From Caballeronia concitans (GTDB lineage Bacteria; Pseudomonadota; Gammaproteobacteria; Burkholderiales; Burkholderiaceae): DNA of 64,000 nt. Under the pieces are notes generated by a model that was given only the letters and a program-made list of their open reading frames with translations, searched no databases and was not told where the DNA came from. This document shows, one piece after another, positions 26,691 through 34,358 of this stretch. The translations under genes were made by a program, and so were the position numbers. Position 1 is the stretch's first letter; each line of letters begins with the position of its first letter. The DNA lies in contig NZ_FCNV02000012.1 of the NCBI RefSeq assembly GCF_001544615.1, positions 1 to 64,000 of the forward strand, written 5' to 3'.

Positions 26691-28070
26691 GTGTCTTCGA
26701 ATCCTCTTACCAAAACGCAGGACAAAAATTCCCTGTTTAGCGTCACTAACAAAATCAACGCACCTCTGACGCGTAGAAACTTCTTGTCATACATGATGGC
26801 TGGCGCGGGAAGCGCCGCCTTGGCCGCCTGCGGCGGCGGCAGCGAAGTGGGCAGCGACGCGGCCAGCACGGCTGCCGTGGCAAAAGCCGCCTCATCGAGC
26901 GGAACGGTTATTCCGCCGGCGGCGTCGATCACGGATAGCTCGGGCGCCATCTGGACGCTCGTCGGCGGCCACGCGACGCGCAACGGCTCGGCGGTGGGAA
27001 CGGGTTCCCCCCTCGCGTACACGACGCTCCTGTATTTCAACGGCGCGGTCTATGGCAAGAACTCGGCCGGCAACTGGTTCAAGAGCGGCACCTCGCCGTG
27101 GCAGAGTCTCGGCACTGCGGACCCGCGCGGCACTGCGGCAAGCGGCTCGCAAGGCACCAGCAACACCAGCACGAGCGGCGTGCTGCAAGACAAGTCGTTC
27201 GGCGTGAAGGGCGATGGCACGACCAACGATCGCGCGGCGCTTCAGGCTGCCATCGACGGCTCGGTCGGCCAGATTCTTCTCATCACGGGCAAGAGCCGCA
27301 TCGACGCGACCGGGCTCACGCTGCGCTCGAACACGCATATCCGCTTCGCGCCGGGCGCGTCGATCAAGCTGTTGCCGCACAACACCGGCTCGTATCAGAT
27401 GCTGCGCGTGTGGGACGTGAGCAACGTGAACATCGAAGCACCGTACCTCGACGGCAGCAAGGAACTGAACTCCGCCGGCTCGGGCGAGTGGGGCATGGGC
27501 ATCTCGATCAACGGCGCCACCGGCGTCACGATCTCGAACCCGACGACGATCAACTGCTGGGGCGACGGCGTCTACATCGGCAATAGCCAGAGCGGCTCGA
27601 ACAAGCCGAGCTCGAACGTGTCGATCAGCGGCCACCACGCGAACGGCTGCCGTCGTCAAGGCGCGACGATCACGTCCGGCAGCGGGATCACGTTCACGAA
27701 TCCGCTCTGGGAAAACATTGCGGGCACTGCGCCGGCGTGCGGTCTCGACATCGAGCCGAACGACAACAACGCCGTGCTCCAGGCCATCAAGATCGTCAGC
27801 CCGACGACTCAGGGTTGCGCCGGCGGCGGCATCCTGGTCTACCTCGGCGCGTTCCCCGGACCGGTCCCGAAGAACGTCGACATCCAGATCACGAACCATA
27901 CCGACAACTGCACCACCGATTCATTCGACGTCCAGGGTCTTCAGCTGAATGGCTGCGTCGTGACGGGCGCGATCACCAGCACGAACCCGGTGTGGAAGAA
28001 GAACTGGTATTTCGCTCAGTGGGACAGCAATGGCCCGAAGGTGTCGGTCGTGAATCCGAAGGTGGGCTAA
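26691..28070 (+). CDS. Tat-exported beta-helix (pectate-lyase-like) lipoprotein
   Basis: Secreted protein of 459 residues. The N-terminus has a twin-arginine motif (LTRRNFLSYMMAG) followed by a hydrophobic stretch and a lipobox LAAC (cysteine near residue 47), so a Tat-exported lipoprotein is predicted. Residues about 75-140 form a small Ser/Gly/Trp-rich module (GAIWTLVGGHATRNGSAVG). The rest looks like a right-handed parallel beta-helix of the pectate-lyase/glycosidase type, starting KSFGVKGDGTTNDRAALQAA and continuing with RSNTHIRFAPGASIKLLPHN and NPTTINCWGDGVYIGNS. It probably acts on a polysaccharide at the cell surface. The start appears to be GTG 26691 with no clear ribosome binding site. 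No exopolysaccharide genes lie nearby. Confidence 0.75.
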   Translation: MSSNPLTKTQDKNSLFSVTNKINAPLTRRNFLSYMMAGAGSAALAACGGGSEVGSDAASTAAVAKAASSSGTVIPPAASITDSSGAIWTLVGGHATRNGSAVGTGSPLAYTTLLYFNGAVYGKNSAGNWFKSGTSPWQSLGTADPRGTAASGSQGTSNTSTSGVLQDKSFGVKGDGTTNDRAALQAAIDGSVGQILLITGKSRIDATGLTLRSNTHIRFAPGASIKLLPHNTGSYQMLRVWDVSNVNIEAPYLDGSKELNSAGSGEWGMGISINGATGVTISNPTTINCWGDGVYIGNSQSGSNKPSSNVSISGHHANGCRRQGATITSGSGITFTNPLWENIAGTAPACGLDIEPNDNNAVLQAIKIVSPTTQGCAGGGILVYLGAFPGPVPKNVDIQITNHTDNCTTDSFDVQGLQLNGCVVTGAITSTNPVWKKNWYFAQWDSNGPKVSVVNPKVG

Positions 28071-28475
28071 GCTCGCAGATGTGGCGCTCGCGTTCGCCGA
28101 CCAGCCAGGTAGCGGACCGCTCTGGGAATCAGACGGTTCGTCACCGTTCGTGAAGGCGGGTCGGCGGGTGCGCCGAGATGACACATCGCATCGATTTTCT
28201 TTTGCGACCGCGACGGTCGACAAGCTGCTCCGCTCCTGACGCTGAACGCAACCGGCCTCGATGTCCGCCCAGGCCGATCCTTCCTTTCCATCGCACGCCG
28301 ATACCCGTCCCTGCCAACCCCAAATGCAACGTGATACGCTGCGATGTCCTCGCGGCGTAGGCGCAAGTGCTTTTTCGTGCGTCTTGCGAGGGCCTTCACG
28401 CACGCGCGCAGCAGTTCTACGACGCGCTCCACGCCCACGCGTACCGAGCGCACGCACGACAAGGACAATCACGCT
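28071..28475. other. Gene-free interval
   Basis: About 400 bases after the beta-helix gene. Several open frames exist on both strands but they overlap each other, are arginine-rich and have no ribosome binding sites. I see no RNA gene or clear repeat. The promoter of the HAD gene should lie near its right end. Confidence 0.4.
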
Positions 28476-29141
28476 TTGATCAAGGCAATTCTGTGGGACA
28501 TGGACGGCACGCTCATCGAGAGCGAGTCGCTGCATCTGGCCACGCTCGTCGAGGCGCTCGCGCATCACGGCGTGCAAGCCGGCGATGAAATGCATCCGCT
28601 CGTCTTCGGCAAGACCGGGCGCGAAGTGCATGCGCTCGTGCGCGATCGATTCGGGCTGGCCGTCGATTTCAGCGAATGGTCGGCGTTTCGTGCGCGCGCG
28701 TATCTGAACGGCGCGCCCAGGCTCGTGCCGCGTCCCGGCGCGCTCGAGGTGTATCGCGCGGCGAAGGCGGCGGGCATCACGCAGGCGATCGTATCCAACG
28801 CGTCGCGCATGTTGCTCGAAGCGAATCTGCGCGCGCTGGGCATCGAAGAGCCTTCACTCATCTCGGTCAGCGTCAACGACGTGCGTCACGGCAAGCCGAG
28901 TCCGGAGCCGTACGAGCGCGCAGCGTGGCTCCTGCGTCTCGCGCCGGACGAGGTCGTTGCGGTCGAAGACAGTCCGACCGGCGCGGGCGGTGCCATCGCC
29001 GCGAACATGGGGGTGATCGGCTGGCCCGTCGATGATGAAGCCGCCGCGCTTTTTCCTTCCGAAGCGCAGATCGTGCGGTCGCCCGATGAACTGGCTGCGA
29101 AGCTCGGGCTGGAGACTTTCTCGCTGTCCAAGCTAGGCTGA
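28476..29141 (+). CDS. HAD-superfamily phosphatase (phosphoglycolate-phosphatase/beta-PGM-like)
   Basis: Cytosolic HAD hydrolase of about 221 residues. Motif I is DMDGTLIES (nucleophile Asp and acid Asp), motif II is IVSNAS, motif III lysine is in RHGKPSPEPY, and motif IV is VVAVEDSPTGAGGAIAANMG. The cap is inserted after motif I, class I type, as in beta-phosphoglucomutase and phosphoglycolate phosphatases. I chose a TTG at 28476, with AAGGA ten bases upstream, because it places motif I ten residues in, as usual; the frame is open further upstream but that part is arginine-rich. Substrate unknown. Confidence 0.85.
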   Translation: MIKAILWDMDGTLIESESLHLATLVEALAHHGVQAGDEMHPLVFGKTGREVHALVRDRFGLAVDFSEWSAFRARAYLNGAPRLVPRPGALEVYRAAKAAGITQAIVSNASRMLLEANLRALGIEEPSLISVSVNDVRHGKPSPEPYERAAWLLRLAPDEVVAVEDSPTGAGGAIAANMGVIGWPVDDEAAALFPSEAQIVRSPDELAAKLGLETFSLSKLG

Positions 29142-29440
29142 CGCGTTCGCCGGTCCGCGCTTCAGTGCGCGTGCCCTTGGCAAAGGTTTTGCATCAGAGG
29201 CTGACACCTCCGTTCGCTCATGATCCTCTCAGCGTCTTCCGAACCGAAACTCCTCGCGGGAGCGAGGCCATGCGCGAGGTGCAGAAGCGTATCGGGCGCG
29301 ACAATATCGGCGCAGGGCTATGGCACGCGCAATCGATACGGCACCGCGCTTCAGGCGACTACATTCTGCTCGCCGGGCAACGTGATGACGCTCTACGAGC
29401 GCAACGCGTCGATGCCCTGAACGAGCACCATCGGACAGCC
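29142..29440. other. Short interval with a possible decayed coding fragment
   Basis: Between the HAD and MFS genes. A plus-strand frame (29220-29420) ends with a stretch (GYGTRNRYGTALQATTFCSP then GNVMTLYERNA) that reads like the C-terminus of a real secreted protein rather than chance. No matching N-terminus is present. It may be a remnant; I cannot name a family. Confidence 0.3.
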
Positions 29441-30685
29441 ATGAACCCCCGCTACGCACTGGAAGGACTGAACTTCTTCATGGCCGATGTGCAGGCGGGC
29501 ATCGGGCCGTTCCTCGGCGTCTTCCTTCAGGCGCACGGCTGGCATCCCGACGCGATCGGCACGGTCATGACGCTCGGCGGAATCGCGGGCATGCTCGCGA
29601 CTTCTCCGGCGGGCGCGCTAGTCGATGCCACGCATCACAAGCGCGGCATCATCGTGATCGCGGGAATCATGACGACGCTCGCGTCGCTCGTGCTATGGGT
29701 GTCGCACAGTTACTGGATGGTGGCGGCGTCGCAGATCTTCACTGGCGTGACGGGGGCCGCGCTCGGTCCGGCCGTGGCCGGCGTGACGCTGGGTATCGTG
29801 CGTGAAAAGGGCTTCGACCGGCAATTCGGCCGCAATCAGGTGGCGAATCACGCGGGCAACGTGGTGGCCGCGGCGCTCTCGGGCTGGCTCGGATGGCGAT
29901 ACGGTTTCGGCGCGGTGTTCGTGCTGGCCGGACTATTCGGCATCCTGACGGTAATTTCGACGCTGCTCATCCGGCGCGACGCCATCGATCACGACAGCGC
30001 GCGCGGTATCGCGACTTCGACATCGGGCGAGCCGGACGCCGGGCATGAGCATGCGAGCGGCTTTCGCGTCTTGTTGACGTGCCGGCCATTGCTGCTGCTG
30101 GCCGCGTCGCTCGCAATGTTCCATCTCGGCAATGCGGCGATGCTGCCGCTCTATGGCCTCGCGGTCGTCGCCGCGCATCAGGGCGATCCGAATGCCTTCA
30201 CCGCGCAGACCATCGTGGTCGCGCAGCTCGTGATGGTCGTCGCGGCATGCTTTGCGAACCGCCTGATTCAGCGAATCGGCTACTGGGGCGTGATCCTGAT
30301 CACGTTCCTCGCGCTGCCGGTTCGTGGACTGGTTGCCGCGATGTTCATCACCGCGTGGGGCGTGTGGCCGGTTCAGGCGCTCGACGGCATCGGCGCGGGG
30401 TTGCAGAGCGTCGCGGTGCCCGCGCTGGTGGTGCGGCTGCTCCAGGGCACGGGACGGGTGAATGTCGGGCAGGGCGTCGTGATGACCGTGCAAGGAATCG
30501 GCGCGGCGCTGAGTCCTGCGCTGGGCGGCGTGCTCGCTCAGCATTTCGGTTACGCGAGCGCGTTTCTCGTGCTGGGCGCCGTATCGACGGGATCGCTTGC
30601 GCTCTGGCTCTTCTTCGGCACGGCGCTCAAGAAAGCGTGCGGCCTTCATCGCGACGTCACTCGCGACGCCCCGCTCTCAACATGA
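29441..30685 (+). CDS. MFS transporter
   Basis: Inner-membrane MFS carrier of 414 residues. It begins with MNPRYALEGLNFFMADVQAG and has SPAGALVDATHHKRGIIV (loop 2-3 motif) and GPAVAGVTLGIVREKGFDRQ followed by FGRNQVANHAGNVVAA. This belongs to a group of bacterial MFS proteins often annotated as general permeases; the substrate is unknown. ATG 29441 has GGAC upstream and fits the first helix; the frame is open upstream but without features. It follows the HAD gene by 299 bases and converges on the GNAT gene. Confidence 0.85.
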   Translation: MNPRYALEGLNFFMADVQAGIGPFLGVFLQAHGWHPDAIGTVMTLGGIAGMLATSPAGALVDATHHKRGIIVIAGIMTTLASLVLWVSHSYWMVAASQIFTGVTGAALGPAVAGVTLGIVREKGFDRQFGRNQVANHAGNVVAAALSGWLGWRYGFGAVFVLAGLFGILTVISTLLIRRDAIDHDSARGIATSTSGEPDAGHEHASGFRVLLTCRPLLLLAASLAMFHLGNAAMLPLYGLAVVAAHQGDPNAFTAQTIVVAQLVMVVAACFANRLIQRIGYWGVILITFLALPVRGLVAAMFITAWGVWPVQALDGIGAGLQSVAVPALVVRLLQGTGRVNVGQGVVMTVQGIGAALSPALGGVLAQHFGYASAFLVLGAVSTGSLALWLFFGTALKKACGLHRDVTRDAPLST

Positions 30686-30720
30686 ATCCGCGCGAGGCCT
30701 TTCGATAACCCGAAGCGGTC

Positions 30721-31419
30721 TCAGACTCGCGTCATTCGATACAGCGCGAAGGTCCGCCGCTCTTCGAAGCCGAGCCGGCGATAAAGCCCGATGGCCGTCG
30801 CGTTATCGGCGCGAACGTGGAGGAACGGCACATCTCCGCGCTCGCGGATGTCGGCGCGCAGGATGTTCATCAGACGGGCCGCGATGCCCTTGCCGCGAAA
30901 GTCATCGTCCACACAGACCGCGCTGATTTCGACGAAGCCTTCCGGCCGCATGCGTTCTCCGGCCATCGCGATGAGCCGTCCTTTGTCGCGTACGCCGATG
31001 TACTGGCCCGTCTCGATCGTGCGTCGCGCGAAGGGCCCCGGATTGGTCCTGACGGCCAGCGCGACCATATCTTCCGCGTCCGCCGCGCTCAGACGATGTA
31101 CATCGCTCGTGTCGCCGGGTTCGATGGCGCGCTCGTCGGTCATCTGCAGAACATCGAAGATTTTTTCCGCGCGCAGTCCCGCCGCAGTTGCCGTGGAAGG
31201 CACGTCGGTCAGCGTCTGAAGCAGTACGGATTCGCCCGGCGCGAGCAGCTTGGCGAGCCGTTCCAGCGCCTCTTCAGTCAGGCGTTCCACTCCGGCGAAA
31301 GGCGCTATCGACGGATGGAAACGGCGCGCAAGGCCGTCGCCCTCGGCGATGCGCGCTTGCTTCGTGGTGAGTGCTTCCCACGCGGGATTGTCGAGTCTGT
31401 CTGCATCGATTCTCTTCAT
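30721..31419 (-). CDS. GNAT-family N-acetyltransferase
   Basis: Acetyltransferase of 232 residues with the FR47-like GNAT fold in the C-terminal half: EISAVCVDDDFRGKGIAARL (acetyl-CoA binding loop, R/Q-x-x-G-x-G/A form), VPFLHVRADNATAIGLYRRL then GFEERRTFALYRM. The N-terminal half has the tail typical of this subfamily (LARRFHPSIAPFAG). Acceptor unknown. It is divergent from a GlxA-type regulator, with a palindrome between them, so it may be that regulator's target. Confidence 0.88.
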   Translation of the reverse strand: MKRIDADRLDNPAWEALTTKQARIAEGDGLARRFHPSIAPFAGVERLTEEALERLAKLLAPGESVLLQTLTDVPSTATAAGLRAEKIFDVLQMTDERAIEPGDTSDVHRLSAADAEDMVALAVRTNPGPFARRTIETGQYIGVRDKGRLIAMAGERMRPEGFVEISAVCVDDDFRGKGIAARLMNILRADIRERGDVPFLHVRADNATAIGLYRRLGFEERRTFALYRMTRV

Positions 31420-31519
31420 GGCTCTTCTCTCGTGAGGACGCCGTCAGGCGACTGCGCGGGCTCCCCGTGAGTCCGGCGCGATGAAGCGATTCTAGGCATC
31501 GCGCGGCATCGGAGCTATA

Positions 31520-31552
31520 GTCACAAATGACAATATTCGGTTCATTTGTGAC
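31520..31552. promoter_or_regulatory. Inverted repeat between GNAT and GlxA-type genes
   Basis: GTCACAAATGA (31520-31530) and TCATTTGTGAC (31542-31552) form a perfect 11-bp inverted repeat with an 11-base spacer. The right arm abuts the ATG of the regulator. The position would let a bound protein block translation initiation or transcription of the regulator, and act on the divergent GNAT promoter 100 bases away. Confidence 0.6.
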
Positions 31553-32512
31553 ATGAAGATCGGCATACTTGTGCTGGATGGCGTGTTCGACACCGGCCTC
31601 ACGACGCTGCTCGACACCTTTTCGACCGCCAACGAACTCGCGCTGGCGGGCGGCGCGGCTCGCGCGCCGTTCGATGTCGAAGTCGTGGGCTTCACGCGGC
31701 AGATTCGCACGGCCATGAGTTTGCGGATCGCGGCTGCGCCCGCGCGCGGCGTCGGCAAGCCGGACTGGATCGTGGTGCCGGCGCTCAATGCGAAGACACG
31801 CGACGCGCTGCTCGCCGCGCTCGGGCGGCGCGATGTCGGCGAGGCGAAGAAGCGGCTACGCGCGTGGCGGGAAGAAGGGATCGGTATCGCGGCGGCGTGC
31901 ATCGGCACGTTCCTGCTCGCCGACAGCGGACTGCTGGACGGCGAAGACGCGACGACCACGTGGTCACTCGCACCGCTGTTTCGCGAGCGTTATCCGACGG
32001 TCCGGCTGGACGATTCACGCATGGTCGTGAGTTCGAACGGCATCGTCACGGCGGGCGCGGCGATGGGGCATCTCGATCTCGCGCTCTGGTTCGTGCGGCA
32101 GGTGAGCCCGGAGCTGGCCACGCTGGTCGCGCGTTTTCTGCTGATCGACAACCGCACGTCGCAGGCGCAATACATTATTCCGGACTATCTGGCGCATGCC
32201 GATCCGCTGGTCGAACGTTTCGAACGATGGGCACGCGACAATCTCTCGAACGGTTTCTCGCTACAGGATGCGGCGAATGCGCTCCACGTTCACACGCGCA
32301 CGTTGCAGCGCCGGACGGAATTCGTGCTGGGCAAGTCGCCGCTGGCGTTCTTCCAGGACCTGCGCGTTCAGCGTGCGTGCCAGCTCGTTCAGGATGGATG
32401 CGATCTCGACACCGTGGCCGAGCGCGTCGGCTATGCCGATGCCTCGACATTGAGGAATCTGCTTCGCCGAAAACTCGGTCGCGGCGTGCGTGAATTGCGA
32501 GCGAACGGCTGA
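31553..32512 (+). CDS. GlxA-family (DJ-1/PfpI + AraC HTH) transcriptional regulator
   Basis: Regulator of 319 residues. The N-terminal 170 residues form a DJ-1/PfpI-like domain (KIGILVLDGVFDTGLTTLLD, PDWIVVPALNAK, AAACIGTFLLADSGLLDG with a cysteine at the nucleophile elbow); the C-terminal 100 residues are an AraC-type double HTH (LQDAANALHVHTRTLQRRTE, VQRACQLVQDGCDLDTVAER). No ribosome binding site precedes the ATG at 31553; instead an inverted repeat directly adjoins it. Divergent from a GNAT acetyltransferase, which is its most likely target. Effector unknown. Confidence 0.88.
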   Translation: MKIGILVLDGVFDTGLTTLLDTFSTANELALAGGAARAPFDVEVVGFTRQIRTAMSLRIAAAPARGVGKPDWIVVPALNAKTRDALLAALGRRDVGEAKKRLRAWREEGIGIAAACIGTFLLADSGLLDGEDATTTWSLAPLFRERYPTVRLDDSRMVVSSNGIVTAGAAMGHLDLALWFVRQVSPELATLVARFLLIDNRTSQAQYIIPDYLAHADPLVERFERWARDNLSNGFSLQDAANALHVHTRTLQRRTEFVLGKSPLAFFQDLRVQRACQLVQDGCDLDTVAERVGYADASTLRNLLRRKLGRGVRELRANG

Positions 32513-32558
32513 TGGCAAGCGGGCCGTCAAGCGCCTGCCGGACGCGAACCGCTTCCAG

Positions 32559-34346
32559 TTAAGCCGCTTGCATCGAGCGCGCCAGATCCGGCGCTTCGAG
32601 TCCCACGAGCAGATCGACTTCACCGCTGGAAAGCGCCTGCGTCGCCGGCACGCCCGCTGCCTTGAGCGCGTTGTCATCGAGCCGCGACGCATCGCCGAGT
32701 GCGACGCGCAAGCGCGTGGTCGCCAGCGGTTCGAGCTTCACGATGTTGCTCGCGCCGCCCAGCGCCGCGCGAATCTTCTCGGCGCGCGCCTTGTATTGCG
32801 CCGTGTCCTGCGCGGTCGCCACGACAGCCGCGGACGCCGCGTCAGGCGCTGCAGCGGCGGTCACGCCCGCCGCCGGCAGGTCCGCGTCGCTGCCCGCGGT
32901 CTTCAGATACTCCTGCATGTCGGTCTTCATGTTCTCCGAAAGCGGCCCGAATATCGCCTGCACGCCGTTGCCCACGCGCACGACGCCCGCCGCGCCGAGC
33001 GCTTTCAGCCGCGCATCGTTGACGAGCGCCGGATCGTTCACCGTGATGCGCAATCGCGTGATGCACGCATCGAGACTCTTGATGTTCGACCGTCCGCCGA
33101 AGGCCAGCACGAGATCGCGCGACCTTCCGCCTTCAGCGCTGGTGCTGACCGGAGCGGTGTCCACGGTATCGTCTTCGCGGCCCGGCGTCTTGAGATTGAA
33201 GCGCGTAATGACGAAGCGGAACACGCAGTAGTAGATCGCCGCATAGATCGGCCCGAGGATGAACACGTACCACGCGTGCGTCGCCTTGTTGCCGATCAGG
33301 TTGAACATCAGAAAGTCGATCCCGCCCTGCGAGAACGTGAAGCCCATGTGCATGTTCAGCGTATTGGCGACGAATTGCGCCGATGCCGCGAGACACGCAT
33401 GAATGAAATACAGCACCGGCGCGACGAACAGGAACGCGAACTCGATCGGCTCGGTGATGCCGGTGAGGAAGGAAGTCAGTGCCGCCGACACCATCATGCC
33501 GCCGACCGCGTTCTTCTTTTCGGGCTTCGCGCAATGCCAGATCGCGATCGCGGCGGCGGGCAGGCCGAACATCTTGAACATGAACGCGCCCGCGAGAATG
33601 CCGGCGGTGGGATCGCCCGCGAAGAATCGGTTGATGTCGCCGTGCACGACCTTGCCGGTCGTCGGATCGAGGAAGCTGCCCGCCTCGAAGAAGAACGGCA
33701 CGTTCCAGATGTGATGGAGGCCGAACGGAATCAGAAGACGTTCGACGAAGCCGTACACGGTCGCCGCCGTGCGCGGATCGGATACGGCGGCCCATTGCGA
33801 AAACGCCTTGATCGCACTTCCGATAGGCGGCCACACGACGGAAAGGATCGCGCCGAGCACGATGGATCCGATGGCCGTCACGATCGGCACGAAGCGCTTG
33901 CCCGCGAAAAAGCCGAGATAGGGCGGCAGCGTGATCTTGTAATAGCGGTTGAACATCCACGCCGCGAGGCCGCCCGCGAGGATGCCGCCGAACACGCCGG
34001 TCTGAATCGACGGAATGCCCATGATCATGTCCGGCTCGACGCCTTCCACCTTCGCGATCACGCCGAGCGTCGCCGTCATCACGAGATAGCCGATGGTCGC
34101 GGCAATGCCCGATACGCCATCGTTTTCGGTGAAGCCGAGCGCAACGCCGATCGCGAAGATGAGCGGCAGGTTGCCGAAGATCACGTCGCCCGCGTTCTTC
34201 ATCAGCGCGAGCACGATAGCGGGCACGTAGCCATGGAAATCGGTCGCGCCGAGGCCGAGCAGCAGGCCCGCGACGGGCAGCACCGCGACCGGCAGCATCA
34301 GCGATTTGCCGACCTTCTGTACCACGCCGAATGCGTTCTTGAACAT
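32559..34346 (-). CDS. nagE: PTS EIICB permease, GlcNAc/glucose type
   Basis: Sugar-transporting PTS membrane subunit of 595 residues. The N-terminal 385 residues are an EIIC domain of the glucose family ([32 protein letters not shown], and the GITEPIEF signature). An EIIB domain follows with the phosphorylatable Cys428 in DACITRLRI. The unusual part is a second EIIB-like copy (about 515-590) beginning [20 protein letters not shown], in which the active cysteine position is alanine (541), so it cannot be phosphorylated. Twelve bases separate it from the upstream nagF-type gene. By similarity and layout the sugar is N-acetylglucosamine or glucose; the gene name is by analogy, as no nagA, nagB or regulator is beside it. 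Confidence 0.85.
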   Translation of the reverse strand: MFKNAFGVVQKVGKSLMLPVAVLPVAGLLLGLGATDFHGYVPAIVLALMKNAGDVIFGNLPLIFAIGVALGFTENDGVSGIAATIGYLVMTATLGVIAKVEGVEPDMIMGIPSIQTGVFGGILAGGLAAWMFNRYYKITLPPYLGFFAGKRFVPIVTAIGSIVLGAILSVVWPPIGSAIKAFSQWAAVSDPRTAATVYGFVERLLIPFGLHHIWNVPFFFEAGSFLDPTTGKVVHGDINRFFAGDPTAGILAGAFMFKMFGLPAAAIAIWHCAKPEKKNAVGGMMVSAALTSFLTGITEPIEFAFLFVAPVLYFIHACLAASAQFVANTLNMHMGFTFSQGGIDFLMFNLIGNKATHAWYVFILGPIYAAIYYCVFRFVITRFNLKTPGREDDTVDTAPVSTSAEGGRSRDLVLAFGGRSNIKSLDACITRLRITVNDPALVNDARLKALGAAGVVRVGNGVQAIFGPLSENMKTDMQEYLKTAGSDADLPAAGVTAAAAPDAASAAVVATAQDTAQYKARAEKIRAALGGASNIVKLEPLATTRLRVALGDASRLDDNALKAAGVPATQALSSGEVDLLVGLEAPDLARSMQAA

Positions 34347-34358
34347 GTCGTTCTCCGA

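Noticed and set aside
28067-28468. Minus-strand open frame of 133 codons between the beta-helix and HAD genes
   Set aside because: Overlaps other frames, no ribosome binding site, composition of a chance frame.
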